A stretch of DNA of 64,000 nucleotides from Acidimicrobiaceae bacterium (GCA_003569125.1 BGOG01000006.1:1-64000), one strand, 5' to 3'; numbered from the stretch's first letter, positions 1 through 10,255 are shown. Translations and numbers: made by a program. Notes: a model not told the origin generated them from the sequence alone.

Positions 1-2
1 TG

Positions 3-458
3 TTGTATCCCGCGCGCGCACTCAGGTTCCTGATACACGCGATTGAATCCGCCATTGCTCCCGCTAATTCTGGTTCTGGTCGCCGAATCGTCTAGAAAAA
101 TGAAATGCAATGGGTCTGGGTCGTGGATGCGAATAATAAAATTCGCAAAGCGATGCCTGTCTCCGGTCGCCGAGGCGTGCCCAAACCCGGTGAATATAAA
201 GTCACCAGTCAGTCTTTGCGTTCTTATAGTTTGGATTTCGAGGGTGTTTGGTTCATTGACATGACTCGCTTTGCGATCGGGCCCGCGGGTGGAAACATCG
301 GGTTTCACGCGATCCCCACGAAAAATGGCAAGGCTCTTCAGACCGAAGATCAACTTGGTTCGTTTCAGGGCAGCGGATGTATACGAATGGCGCCTGACGA
401 CGCGAAATATATTTACAACTTCGTCAGCCTCGGCACCAAAGTTGTCGTCCTGCCTTAG
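3..458 (+). pseudogene. L,D-transpeptidase (YkuD domain), 5'-partial, interrupted by an in-frame TAG
   Basis: C-terminal part of an L,D-transpeptidase, the enzyme class that makes 3-3 cross-links in peptidoglycan outside the membrane. The catalytic region is visible as GFHAIP followed by GSGCIRM (His and Cys of the YkuD active site), ending in a short strand before the stop at 456-458. The frame is open from base 3 but has TAG at 93-95. Residues before it (SGSGRRIV) and after it (WVWVVDANNK) both look like the normal join into the domain, where I would expect Tyr at the stop position, so a single-base change or read error is likely. Restarting at ATG 105 would leave only the domain without its N-terminal part. 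The gene start lies outside the window. Confidence 0.7.
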
Positions 459-468
459 TGGTGTTGAA

Positions 469-2163
469 CTAGAAGCGGGCGAGTTCGGTTTTAAGTAAGT
501 CAAGACCGAGGTTGCCGAGGTCGAGCGCATAGGCGTGCCACGCGCGCAAATTGAAACTGGCGCCGTGTTTGGCGTTTGGCATCGTCGCGCAGCGAAATCC
601 AGACGCGTTCGCCGATGTTGTATGAAATTGCTTGTGCGGGCCAACCCAAGTAGCGATTGATTTCGGATCTATTAAAAGCGTCATCACTCGAAGATCGCGC
701 AGAAAGAAATTCAAGCGCTAATTCTGGTGTCCATGATTCGCCGGCATGCCATTTTGATTCTTTCGGAATCTTGAATTCGCAATGCATTCCAATATCAACG
801 ACATTCGCGCCGCACGAAACGCCTGTGCGTAGAGATACCCGAGTCGATATTCGGGTTTGCCCAAGAAACCCAATTCATCCATCAATCGTTCGGCATAAAG
901 CGCCCAGCCTTCGCCATGACCGCTGACGAATCGTTGCGTTGAAAGCGCGAAAGTTTTTCTGAGTTGACCGTCGCCATGCCGATTTGCAAGTGATGGCCTG
1001 GCACGCCTTCGTGATATGCCGTTGTCGGTTCACTCCATAACGGAAACCGTGTTCGCCCGTTCGCTGGGTACCAGGTGCGCCCAGGCCGAGACAGATCTTC
1101 GCTCGGTGATGTGTAATACATCGCGGCGGCCCCACCCGGTGGTGAGATCATTGCTTCGACTCGGTGAATCTCTTTTGGAATATCAAAATGATTTTCTCGA
1201 ATCAAAAATGACATCGCATCGTCCATTAAAGATTGCAACCAGTCGCGCAGATTTTCTTCGCCTTCAATGCTGTGACTCGGGTCGGTGTCTAGAAATTCAC
1301 GGACCTCGTTGAGTGTGACGTTCGGATTAATCTCTTTGGCAGTTTTTATAAGTTCGGCATCGAGCCTCGCGACTTCGGCGAAACCCCATTCGTATGCTTC
1401 ACGGGCGTCAACATTCATCCCCATAAATCTGCGGCGGGCGAGAGCATGTCGTTGTTCGCCGACTCCGTTGCGCGGATCCGCTGCAGGTGCATATATTTCG
1501 CGCAGATACTTTGCAGTCGCCGCCATCGAGTTCGATGCTTCAACCGCTGCCTGACGTAACTTCTCGAGGGGTGCGCCGGCGACCGAAGTTGCACTTTCGG
1601 CGAACTGCGCGAAAAAACCCGGTGCTGACGGTGTGCCCGCCCAAGTTTCAAGTTGCTCGGCGACGACGAGTGCTTGGCGACGCGGTGCGACTGTGTTTTG
1701 CGCAATACCGAGGCTCCAACTTTCGCGCATGCCGGCAAATGCTGTTGGCACTGCTGCCATTCGTTCGGCAATCGTCTGCCAGTTTTCGACAGTTGCCGTT
1801 GGCATCAAGTCAAAGATTCCGCGAGCAGAATCAACATCACCAGCGATCACACGAATCGAACGCAAGTGTTCACCAGATTCGTATTCAAGCGAAGTCATCT
1901 CGAGTGAGTTTCGCAACACACCAGCAGCCAACCGATCACGATCAGCCGTTGTGTCGAGTGTGTTCAGAGTCGCGAGTGTTGAGCGAGTGACTTCATTTCG
2001 TTCGGCGTGACCGCGAGGGCTGAAGTCGGTCATCTCGTGATCGTGACCTGAGATGCCGAGTGCTGTTGCAAAGTCCTGGGTCAGTGGCGGCGAGTTGTTC
2101 AATATATTGATCTGAAAGTTGGTAGACGGGCGATAATTGCGCGTTCGTTTGGGATTTAGTCAT
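469..2163 (-). CDS. DUF885 family putative metallopeptidase, frameshifted
   Basis: DUF885 proteins are bacterial putative zinc peptidases of about 550-600 residues. The HEGVPGHH signature is present, and the piece GHGEGWALYAERLMDELG, also typical of the family, follows it in another frame. The gene is spread over several frames: it begins at ATG 2163 (MTKSQTNAQLSP), changes frame near 2071-2076 (one extra base), near 929-931 (a T seems missing), near 801-804 and near 568-572, and ends in AWHAYALDLGNLGLDLLKTELARF-like sequence at 469. Rejoined, the length fits the family. All lesions look like single-base indels, so I treat it as one gene with sequence errors; true decay cannot be excluded. 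Confidence 0.75.
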
Positions 2164-2201
2164 GGCTTTACCGTAGGCGGTTTTCATGTAATGCTCAAAG
2201 C

Positions 2202-2972
2202 GTGGCAACTCGCAAACGCGCATTAATTACTGGGGCTTCCTCGGGCATCGGGCGTGAATATGCAATATTTTTGGCAAAGAGTGGATACGACGTCGTCGCA
2301 GTTGCACGGCGCCGCAAACTACTTGAGTCTTTGGCTGTTGAACTGAGTGCACTCGGCGCAGAAACACGAATCGTTGTCGCTGATTTGAGCACAACTTCTG
2401 GAATCCAAAGTGTGATTGACGCCGCACATGGGGTTGATTTTCTTGTATTGAACGCAGGCGTCACCCGAGCCGCACGAGTCGGAATGACATCTGCTGATGA
2501 AATCGAAAAATTAAACACGTTGTTGGCGACCGGTGTGGTGCAAGTTTGTGAAGCGATAGTTCCCGAGATGGTTCATCGCAAAAATGGTGATGTTGTGATC
2601 GTTTCAAGCATTGCAGCGTTTACACCGATGCCGAAGTCGGCTCTCTATGCCGCAGCCAAAACCTATGTGATGTCTTACGGTCGAAGTTTAAATCTTGAAG
2701 TTCGCGATTCGGGTGTGCGGGTTTGTGTTGTTTGCCCTGGCTATGTGCGAACTGATATTCACCAAAAGGCTGGTCTCACACATTTACGTGAGCGAGTGCC
2801 GAAGTTGTTGTGGGTCGACGCGATTGATGTCGTGACAAGTGCGCAGCGGGGGCTGACAAAACATAAAAGCGTTGTCGTGCCTGGCCTGATTTATCGCGTT
2901 GCGCGCCCCTTTCTTGGTTTGGCACTTATGCAAAAGATTTGGCGTCGAACAACTAGCGAAGTTGAGTTGTGA
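2202..2972 (+). CDS. short-chain dehydrogenase/reductase (SDR), classical type
   Basis: 256-residue NAD(P)-dependent oxidoreductase with a Rossmann fold. The cofactor motif TGASSGIG is at residues 10-17, Asp61 follows strand 3, NAG is at 84-86, and the active site is Ser136 with YAAAK at 149-153. Arg residues after strand 2 (ARRRK, 35-39) suggest NADPH preference. The GTG start at 2202 directly opens the Rossmann strand. The C-terminus is hydrophobic (RPFLGLALMQKIW), as in SDRs acting on lipophilic substrates. It is divergent from the DUF885 gene with only 38 bases between starts. Substrate is unknown. Confidence 0.85.
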   Translation: MATRKRALITGASSGIGREYAIFLAKSGYDVVAVARRRKLLESLAVELSALGAETRIVVADLSTTSGIQSVIDAAHGVDFLVLNAGVTRAARVGMTSADEIEKLNTLLATGVVQVCEAIVPEMVHRKNGDVVIVSSIAAFTPMPKSALYAAAKTYVMSYGRSLNLEVRDSGVRVCVVCPGYVRTDIHQKAGLTHLRERVPKLLWVDAIDVVTSAQRGLTKHKSVVVPGLIYRVARPFLGLALMQKIWRRTTSEVEL

Positions 2973-4394
2973 TTACTTGTTTGATTTGTCGCGTAGGTGT
3001 CGACCAACGTAGGCGATCACGATCTCGTTTGTTTTGGTGTCGTGATAAAAATGAATTCTCGCATCGCCACAACGAATATGCGGCTTAGCCAGCACATTTT
3101 CGCCCTTCCAATCAATCGCATAATCCTGTGCATACCGATGCTCGGCTTCATCGCTGATCGACGCGGCAAAGTTGCTTAGTTGTTGATTGCAGTAAATATT
3201 AAAAACATTTGGTGCAAAATCACCGCGTTGCAATCGTGCCGCAAGATTATTCAACTCAACCAGGTTCGAGTAGATTCGCCGACCGTTCATCAGATGTGAG
3301 TCGTTCGCCGACGAGATTGCCCGTTGATGAAAAATAATATTCGGCAGGTTTTTTTGGGCGAACGCGACGGCATCCGAAACACGATCCAGATAACTCTTGT
3401 CGTCTTCCATCATCAAGAAAGTTGCCAGTTGCGAATAGGCGCGGTCGCGCTCTTCGGTTTTTTGTGCGCTCAGCATGTCTGTGAGTGTTGCGTTCTCGAG
3501 CAAACTCGCGTTCTCTTCGAGTAGTTCTTTGACCGTATTATTGAGTTCAAGATTTTCTTGCAACAGGCCCACTGGTTGCGATGTTATTTCTATTTTTGGT
3601 GCATGACTAGTTTTCTCTATGATCATGTTTTTGCGAGGCTGGGATAAAACAAGAGTCGCAAGCGAACCGATCGATGCAGCAATCAATTGATTTACAACTT
3701 CATCATCGTCTTGTTGATGAAACTTTTCTGGTGCGACCCCACGCGGCCAGACAACCGTTATCCAACTCGAACTAATTGCTTTTGCACCGTATAAATCTTC
3801 GAACGCTTCATCGGCTACGTGCGACGTGACATGGGCAAGGTGAGCAATGCCGGCTAATTGTTTTGCAGTCTCAGAACTAGTGATAGCGGAAGGTTTACCA
3901 ACGATCACTTCAATCACAATCGGCAATCGCCGACTCGGCGCCTCGGCGAATGCGGCAAGTGATTGTCCACTCAATTGATCGTTGGCAATAGTGATTTTCG
4001 CATCGATTATTTTTTCGGCGTCGCGTACTTTAAACAATTCGACAATTTCAAGAACTAGTTTGTTAAGTCGTGGCTCTGGTCGGTCAATCGTGCGTCGTGG
4101 CAAAACGGCAGGTTTTGTCGGGCGCAATGTGCGACGAAGATCAAAGTACAACTCATCCTTTGAAGTGATCAAAGTTACCGTCGTGCCACGAGCAGCGGCC
4201 TGTTTGTTGTCTTGCTCGAGAACATCAACACGAAAAATCGCGTCGTTTGCACTGTGGCGCACATTTACGGGGGTCGCGTTGGTACGCATTTCTTGCGGGT
4301 GAACCTCATCCAGCCAACGAAACACGGCATCAATCGCTGCCTGACGCAAATCTTTATTCGGCGTCGCGATTGAGAATCCGTATGTCGTGATCAC
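2973..4394 (-). CDS. uncharacterised protein with coiled coil and C-terminal RelE/ParE-like segment
   Basis: 473-residue soluble protein I cannot assign. Residues about 1-270 are mixed alpha/beta; about 280-330 is heptad-rich (LLQENLELNNTVKELLEEN), a likely coiled coil. The end, with CGDARIHFYHDTKT followed by IVIAYVGRHL, resembles the last strands of RelE/ParE-type toxins or of an actinobacterial uncharacterised family that ends in an HxGRHL motif. There is no signal peptide or membrane segment. It is convergent with the SDR gene (adjacent stops) and divergent from the PQ-loop gene. No antitoxin-like partner is visible next to it. Confidence 0.6.
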   Translation of the reverse strand: MITTYGFSIATPNKDLRQAAIDAVFRWLDEVHPQEMRTNATPVNVRHSANDAIFRVDVLEQDNKQAAARGTTVTLITSKDELYFDLRRTLRPTKPAVLPRRTIDRPEPRLNKLVLEIVELFKVRDAEKIIDAKITIANDQLSGQSLAAFAEAPSRRLPIVIEVIVGKPSAITSSETAKQLAGIAHLAHVTSHVADEAFEDLYGAKAISSSWITVVWPRGVAPEKFHQQDDDEVVNQLIAASIGSLATLVLSQPRKNMIIEKTSHAPKIEITSQPVGLLQENLELNNTVKELLEENASLLENATLTDMLSAQKTEERDRAYSQLATFLMMEDDKSYLDRVSDAVAFAQKNLPNIIFHQRAISSANDSHLMNGRRIYSNLVELNNLAARLQRGDFAPNVFNIYCNQQLSNFAASISDEAEHRYAQDYAIDWKGENVLAKPHIRCGDARIHFYHDTKTNEIVIAYVGRHLRDKSNK

Positions 4395-4451
4395 GACTTG
4401 AACGCTACCAATGTGATCTGCGGTGCAGATTTCACCAACTAGTGTGAAAAA

Positions 4452-5060
4452 GTGTCAATAACAACATTTGTCGGCATCTTCGCGACTTGTACATCAATCG
4501 CTTTTATTTGGCCGCAAGTGTTTCGTGTGTACATCAAAGATTCAACTGAAGGTATTTCACCCCAATCATTTTTGCAGGGTTGTTGTGGTTCGACGATGTG
4601 GACGATTTATGGGTTGAACAAACCCGAAACGCAAGTGACTGTGTCAAATGGTGCATTGGTCGTGGCGATCGTGTTGATTCTTTTTGTTTGCGTTAAACAT
4701 AGGCAAATTGTCTGGTGGATACCGGTTGTAGCGCTCGGTGTTGTCTCGACGCTCGGGTTTTTTATCGCGAATTATTCGATCACATTGATGGGATGGTGCA
4801 CTGTTGCGATTGGTGCACCCGCGATCATTCCCCAAGTCGTGCGGGTCTATCGAACCGAACATCTTTATGGTGTTTCGGCGCCGATGTATGCATTGTTATT
4901 TTTGTGTTGCGCAACCTGGTTCGTCTATGGTGCGATGATCAGCGATTGGTTTGTTTCGATGCCCAACATTGTCGGTATGTCGGGGTCGTTATACATTTGG
5001 ATTCGCGCCGTGCAATCACACAAAAAATTCACAGCCCCAATCGAGGCGTCAACAACCTAA
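4452..5060 (+). CDS. PQ-loop repeat membrane protein (SWEET/MtN3-like)
   Basis: 202-residue integral membrane protein with two PQ-loop repeats: WPQVFRVY (Pro21-Gln22) and IPQVVRVY (Pro127-Gln128), each starting a three-helix bundle, with a linking helix between, so about seven membrane helices. This is the two-repeat layout of SWEET and related transporters, rather than the single-repeat bacterial SemiSWEETs. The family moves sugars or other small solutes by facilitated transport; the substrate here cannot be read. The start is GTG 4452, 57 bases from the divergent 2973-4394 gene. Confidence 0.8.
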   Translation: MSITTFVGIFATCTSIAFIWPQVFRVYIKDSTEGISPQSFLQGCCGSTMWTIYGLNKPETQVTVSNGALVVAIVLILFVCVKHRQIVWWIPVVALGVVSTLGFFIANYSITLMGWCTVAIGAPAIIPQVVRVYRTEHLYGVSAPMYALLFLCCATWFVYGAMISDWFVSMPNIVGMSGSLYIWIRAVQSHKKFTAPIEASTT

Positions 5061-6739
5061 TTAAGTTTTAGTGTTGATGTGACTTCACCGCAACGCTGGT
5101 GGCGAACTGTCAGCGTGATATCAGCGCCGCGAGTTGCGCGCACGATCCAAGAATGCATCACTCGGTCTGGCGTGCCATCTGACATCGCGCCGCCGTTCAA
5201 CAAAAACATCGCCCGCCCCGACAACTGTCCAACTTTTTCTTTCGCCGCGCAACCAACAGTGGTCGCGCCTGAAATCTCGACAGTGATTGGCAAAACAAGT
5301 TTGTGGTCGTGCGCAAGTTTTGTCACTTCGGTACTCAGCCAGCCGGTGTTGGCGACGCCAAGTTCAACCCGCCAAACATCATCGCCCAACGATTCGGCTT
5401 TGGTGTGTTTGATTTCGAGTCGTGGTGATGCCATCGCTTGATACACCGCGACTTCGGCGTGTGCCGCAATCTCGGCACGTAACTTTGACGGTGGCGCATT
5501 CGTCCAAATTCGAAATGCATCTGCTCCGCCGAGTTCAACTTTTCCAAGTTGTGGGTGATCGTATTTGTACCAGTTGACGTAACTGTTGGGTGCGTGAGTG
5601 TCAGACCATTTGCAAACCGCAAGATCTTGTTCGACAGTCGGCCCGACATACCAAACATCCGTGCTTGAGTGCTCACCGGTTGCGTGAAACACGGCGTCCC
5701 AAAATTCTGTCGTCCACGAATAAACGCCGAGGTGGTCATATGCCCAGTCATCGCCGGCACCTCCCATCACCGATGATTTATCCCATGTCAGATCTTCGAA
5801 CACCGAATGCACCGGATAATTAGTAAGCGGCGTTGAATGTTTGCCGAACTCGTTGAAGAAAAATAAATCGACAGGCGGCAACTGCGAGTCTGGTTTGCTG
5901 CTGCTTGGTCGCAACATAAAACCACCAGCCGTATGAAACGCGTTGTAGCCGCAAATATTCGGCCGCGCTTTTGCCGCGCGTACGAGCGAATCAACTTCGG
6001 GCTCCGATAGCGGATGATCACCCGAGCCGAGCACGCTCACGCCCCATCCCGCCGGGAAGTTTCTGTTCAAGTCGAGACCAGCAGGGTCGCGCGGTTGATC
6101 GACGGTGAAGCCATCATAATTTTCGATCAGACCTTCCTGAATTAATCTGTAACGAGTAGTGCCGCGCGGCGCGCCGAGTGGACCGACCGGCACCATCACG
6201 CGAGGCTCATGTTTGTGTTCGATCCATCCACCATCGGGGTCGGCAATGCGCATCGTCAAAATTTTTCCGTCCCCATCGATATCTTGCGGATGAAGACCGG
6301 GCCACAAATGTCCATCGCGCCAAGGCCAAGGTCGCACACTCGAACGGTGATACAAAGGTCGGTCGGCAAGCGCGTCTTCAACGCCGTCAGGGTTGACGCG
6401 TGGCGCAATATAAAAAGTTCGCGTGCGCAATGCTTCGACAACTACCTCGTCTTGATTGCCGAATTTTTCGACGAGATCTTGAATTATGTACAGCGCCGCC
6501 GCACCACCCGTTACTTCGACGGCGTGAATGTTGGCGTCAATCCAATGGGCAGGTTTTGTGTGGTGCGCGCCCGTCGTCGTGTCGGTAATCGTGGCGAGCA
6601 TCAAGTCGCGACCCAGATGTGATTTGCCGTATGACTCGATGCTGACAAGTTTCGGGTACTTAGCCGCTATTGCATTTAGCCACGCAACCATCTCGTTGTA
6701 TCGCAAGAACCGATCAAACTCATAGCCGCTTTTACCCAT
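5057..6739 (-). CDS. M14 family zinc carboxypeptidase
   Basis: 560-residue peptidase of the M14 (carboxypeptidase A) family. The first zinc motif HxxE is His72-Glu75 (in NIHAVEVTGG); NPDGVE and the zinc His in NAFHTAGG follow, and SWTTEFWD carries the general-base Glu. About 190 further residues form a C-terminal beta-rich region. No clear signal peptide is seen, so the protein may act in the cytoplasm, or the start is wrong. Its end overlaps the end of the PQ-loop gene by 4 bases on the opposite strand. The substrate may be peptides or cell-wall peptides. Confidence 0.87.
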   Translation of the reverse strand: MGKSGYEFDRFLRYNEMVAWLNAIAAKYPKLVSIESYGKSHLGRDLMLATITDTTTGAHHTKPAHWIDANIHAVEVTGGAAALYIIQDLVEKFGNQDEVVVEALRTRTFYIAPRVNPDGVEDALADRPLYHRSSVRPWPWRDGHLWPGLHPQDIDGDGKILTMRIADPDGGWIEHKHEPRVMVPVGPLGAPRGTTRYRLIQEGLIENYDGFTVDQPRDPAGLDLNRNFPAGWGVSVLGSGDHPLSEPEVDSLVRAAKARPNICGYNAFHTAGGFMLRPSSSKPDSQLPPVDLFFFNEFGKHSTPLTNYPVHSVFEDLTWDKSSVMGGAGDDWAYDHLGVYSWTTEFWDAVFHATGEHSSTDVWYVGPTVEQDLAVCKWSDTHAPNSYVNWYKYDHPQLGKVELGGADAFRIWTNAPPSKLRAEIAAHAEVAVYQAMASPRLEIKHTKAESLGDDVWRVELGVANTGWLSTEVTKLAHDHKLVLPITVEISGATTVGCAAKEKVGQLSGRAMFLLNGGAMSDGTPDRVMHSWIVRATRGADITLTVRHQRCGEVTSTLKLN

Positions 6740-6792
6740 GCCTCAAAAGTTACACTGTTCTTGGCAAACCACTGTTGGTCGGAGGTGTAAGA

Positions 6793-7458
6793 GTGCCGCA
6801 TGTTCCTGTGTTTCAACACGCAATGGGAAAGTGGCGACCTCGTTGGCGTGGGCGCATACACGCTGTTGCTGTCGCCGTCACACTTCCGGCCGGCATCATT
6901 CTCACGCTCTCCACGCCAAGTGGCGTCGAGCGGGTGGCGGTGTTCGTGTATGTCGCATCGTTACTTGCGCTGTTTTCAACTTCGGCGTCGTATCACTTGT
7001 TCACGCGCACTCAGCGCGCGCAACGCACGATGCGTCAACTTGATCACGCGATGGTTTATGTGTTGATCGCCGGCACTTACACGCCTGTTTGTTTGCTGGC
7101 ACTGCCACGAAATATTGGTATTCCATTTTTGATTACTACCTGGGTCGCGGCTGGTGTTGGAATCGTATTGAAAATCACTTGGCGCGCACCGAAAACTTCC
7201 GGCGCAATGTATTTGATAATTGGTTGGGCTGCAGTGGTGATTCTCCCTTGGTCGTATCACATGGCTGGATTCACAAGTTTGTTGTTGTTCGCTCTCGGTG
7301 GCATCGTGTATACAGTCGGCGCAATTTTGTTTTATCTGCAGCGTCCACAACTCAAGCCGCTCGTGTTTGGCTTTCATGAAGTGTGGCATGTGTTCACTGT
7401 CGTCGCGGTAATATTGCAATTCGCTGGCGTCGGTGTGTTGATCGCTCGCGTCGCTTAA
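6793..7458 (+). CDS. hemolysin III family (HlyIII/YqfA-like) membrane protein
   Basis: 221-residue seven-helix membrane protein of the HlyIII/PAQR superfamily. Family marks are the SASYHLF segment after helix 2, LDHAMVYVLIAGTYTP, and the C-terminal FHEVWHVF with its conserved histidines, which bind zinc in this superfamily. I chose GTG 6793 because a strong ribosome-binding site (ggagg, 6781-6785) lies 7 bases upstream; the frame is open further up but would run into the divergent peptidase gene. Despite the name, hemolytic activity is not implied; the cellular role is unclear. Confidence 0.85.
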   Translation: MPHVPVFQHAMGKWRPRWRGRIHAVAVAVTLPAGIILTLSTPSGVERVAVFVYVASLLALFSTSASYHLFTRTQRAQRTMRQLDHAMVYVLIAGTYTPVCLLALPRNIGIPFLITTWVAAGVGIVLKITWRAPKTSGAMYLIIGWAAVVILPWSYHMAGFTSLLLFALGGIVYTVGAILFYLQRPQLKPLVFGFHEVWHVFTVVAVILQFAGVGVLIARVA

Positions 7459-7535
7459 ACACCCTCGGCGAGTTAGTCGTTTGAGGTTTTTGGCTATGAA
7501 CTATTGGTGGGACTTGGTGGTTTAGTCTTCTTTGA

Positions 7536-8991
7536 GTGATAAAAAAGTGTGCTTCGGGCGTTTCTAGTGCTTTTGGTCGTCGGTTGCGTCGTTTTGGTCG
7601 GGGTGATGCTGGGTTTACGTTGACTGAGTTGGTTATTGCGATGGTTGTGTTGGGTGTGATTTCTAGTATCGCGATCCCGAGTTTTTTGGGTTCGCGTAAC
7701 AATGCTTACGACAAAGAAGCGCAGACTTCTATTGAAGTTGTGTTGCGTGCATCAAAATTGCTTTATCAAAGTCAGGGCGATTTTTCAGATGCATCATCTG
7801 CGCAATGTGGTGATTCAGCAATTTTGGCTGCCGATCTACAAAAACTTGAACCTAATGTTGATGTTGTTGCTAGTTCTGTTTCTTCGACTAACTCGCGAGT
7901 CGTTAGCGTTCAGGCTGTACAGACCTGGAGTTCGAATGCCGAACTTTTGGGTTGTCAAGGTTTTTATGCGGTCGCTTTTTCATCTAGTGGTAGTTGTTGG
8001 GTTGGAAGGTTTATTTCTGAAGGCAAATTTTTGGCGTCTGGCAGCGCGTCACCGGTTGTTGTAAATGCGCAGTTAAATACAGCTAATAGTGCGATAACGA
8101 CTTGGTCGGCGTTGGCTGTTAACGGTAATGCGTTTGGTGTGTTGAAACCGCAAACCAGTGCTGCTGATGGTGACAACACGAACAGTCTCGCAGCGATAAA
8201 GACTGCGTGCAAAGCTAAAACACAATCAACAGGATCAGCGACAACTAGTAGTAACTACATTGCACCGTCACAGTTCTACTCATCGTGGCGCGACACCGTC
8301 GCAGCACCAATACAGCCCGAACCGTCATGTGCGAACGGACGTGGCACATGTGAGGTGGGCAACACTGGCCCCGGGCGGCGGCATCGTGTTCTACGTTCAA
8401 GCCGGCGGTGGCTCATTCACTTCAACAGGTTCAGATTGCGGCACGAGTTGCAAGTATCTTGAAGCTGCTCCTTCCGACCAATCAACAGGATGTAGTTTGG
8501 GCAACTGGAGTTCAATTTTGTTATCATGCAACAGTTCTAGGTTTAGATTTTTGCAATTCACAGAGTATCTATCCACAACCAGCAAGTAATCAAACTGCTT
8601 CGCGCACCGCTGCAACACCGATTGGTATGGGTATGGCGAACACCAACCAGATTTATTCTCGCTTAACTGCGGCCGGTTCTGTTTCGACAAGTAATTATGC
8701 CGCTGGTGTTGCTTGGGCCTATTCGAATGGCGACAAAACCGACTGGTTCCTTCCATCAAAAGACGAGTTGGCCCAGTTGTACACCCAGAAAACAACCGTT
8801 GGTGGTTTTTCGAATGCTCGTTATTGGAGTTCTTCTGAGGTTGACAATGCCGCCGTGTGACTCAGTTATTCACTGACGGCACTCAGGCCTCCAACTACAA
8901 CAAGGGTAATACGTTCTACGTGAGGCCGATTAGGGCTTTTGGTTACTATTTAACGATTGAAATTTTTATTTTTTGGTGGTGCGTCGGTTGA
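7536..8991 (+). CDS. type IV pilin-like protein with C-terminal Lcl_C/DUF1566-type domain, frameshifted
   Basis: The N-terminus has a prepilin signal: charged leader, Gly26, then FTLTELVIAM with Glu at +5, followed by the hydrophobic helix. Residues to about 270 form a pilin-like globular part. After VGNTGPG the frame shifts (8374-8377, a G missing), giving GGGIVFYVQAGGGSF, then again at about 8480 (an extra T), then DWFLPSKDELAQLY and YWSSSE, and near 8859 (a G missing), giving TQLFTDGTQASNYN and FYVRPIRAFG. This is the Lcl_C (DUF1566) fold, a sugar-binding type domain. Rejoined, this is one surface pilin or pseudopilin with an adhesive tip. No pilus machinery genes are nearby. The 3' end overlaps the convergent MFS gene by 26 bases and is uncertain. 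Confidence 0.72.
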
Positions 8992-10255
8992 CACCAAGCG
9001 AGACGATGGTGGCTGGAATAAAAAATGCACGGCCGTGAAATGAAACATCGTCCCAATGTTTTGTCGTGACGGGCGCATGCCACGCTCGAATTCGGTAAAT
9101 TAAAAATACAAGAATCAATGCGTGAAAAGTAATTATTGACCAAGCAAAACCCTGTGCTCCGAGAATGTCAAGAAATGGTGCCGCAGCAAGTGGCCCGAGC
9201 ATCGCACCAAAGCCATATAGAGTGACGAGTTGTGAAGCGGCAGCACTCATCTGTTCGGGTGAGACCCAATCATTGGTATACGCACCAGCGATTGCATACA
9301 ACGGAAAACTAAATCCGCCAATCGCGAACAAAATTAAAATTGTCCACCAACTATTTGCAGGCTGCGTCAACATCGACGCGCCGAGCACGATCACTGCGAA
9401 AGCACTTAGTAGCCCGATGATTCGTCGGTCAATATCGTCGGACGCAGACGAGATTGGCCAGGTCAATGCCATCCCACCAATTTGCAATGCAGCGATCAGA
9501 ACACCAACTCGTCCAACACTCAGGCCTTCGCGTGTTGCATGAATTACAGCCATGCCGAGAATTCCGCCATGTGCAAGACCGACTAGAAGAATCGCACCAA
9601 AACCAGACGGGACAATTCTTGCGAGTTCGCGCAAACTTATATGTGTGTGATTTTCAACTTCTGGTGTTGTAGCTTGTTCAGAGATCGCAACTGGGATCAC
9701 GGCAAGCGATGCGATAATTGCAGCAAATGCGTAGCCATTAAGGTTTCGTGCGTCGAAGTTAAAAACTATTAATTGTCCGGCGCCATATGCACCGATTGTT
9801 ACGGCGTTGTAGATCGCCAACAAACGACCGCGAAAGTGGTTCGCCGCTAAACCATTGAGCCAAGATTCTGCGACAACATACAGGCCGGCGAAACAAAACC
9901 CGGTGCTACTACGCATGATGATCCATGTGAGCGGTGAGTCAAACAGGCCCGTGACTAGTGTTGATGCGCTGAGTAGAGACGCAAGAGCGGCGTAGACGCG
10001 TATGTGGCCGACTTGAGTCATTGCACGAAGTGAATACCATGACCCGAGCAAGAAACCTGCGTAGTAGGCAGTCGTAAGTCCTCCGCTAATTACAGTTGGC
10101 AGGTTTTCTAGTTCGGCTCGCACGCCGATTAGGGTGCTGAAAGTTCCGGCTGAGATGAGCAGAAAAGTTAGGCCCGTAAATAGTCCCCAAGTAGCCAAAA
10201 GAATTGACTTGCGGTTTGAGTTCAGTTTTGGGATGAAACGCACACAATCAGTCAA
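8966..10255 (-). CDS. MFS transporter (YcaD-like)
   Basis: 429-residue major facilitator with twelve predicted membrane helices. The repeat-linking features are present: FRGRLLAIYNAVTIGAYG after helix 4 and AAASQLVTLYGFGAMLGPLAAAP near helix 10, as in the YcaD/UMF-like group. The middle loop holds a charged stretch (EVENHTHISLRELARI). The substrate is not readable. It is convergent with the pilin gene. The start ATG at 10255 lies 99 bases from the tRNA-Lys gene on the other strand. Confidence 0.85.
   Translation of the reverse strand: MTDCVRFIPKLNSNRKSILLATWGLFTGLTFLLISAGTFSTLIGVRAELENLPTVISGGLTTAYYAGFLLGSWYSLRAMTQVGHIRVYAALASLLSASTLVTGLFDSPLTWIIMRSSTGFCFAGLYVVAESWLNGLAANHFRGRLLAIYNAVTIGAYGAGQLIVFNFDARNLNGYAFAAIIASLAVIPVAISEQATTPEVENHTHISLRELARIVPSGFGAILLVGLAHGGILGMAVIHATREGLSVGRVGVLIAALQIGGMALTWPISSASDDIDRRIIGLLSAFAVIVLGASMLTQPANSWWTILILFAIGGFSFPLYAIAGAYTNDWVSPEQMSAAASQLVTLYGFGAMLGPLAAAPFLDILGAQGFAWSIITFHALILVFLIYRIRAWHAPVTTKHWDDVSFHGRAFFIPATIVSLGVNRRTTKK

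Noticed and set aside
8858-8860. UGA in the pilin tip domain as a possible selenocysteine codon, as selA/selB are present
   Set aside because: The domain continues in a different frame after the UGA (one G missing restores it), so reading through UGA would not give the family sequence.
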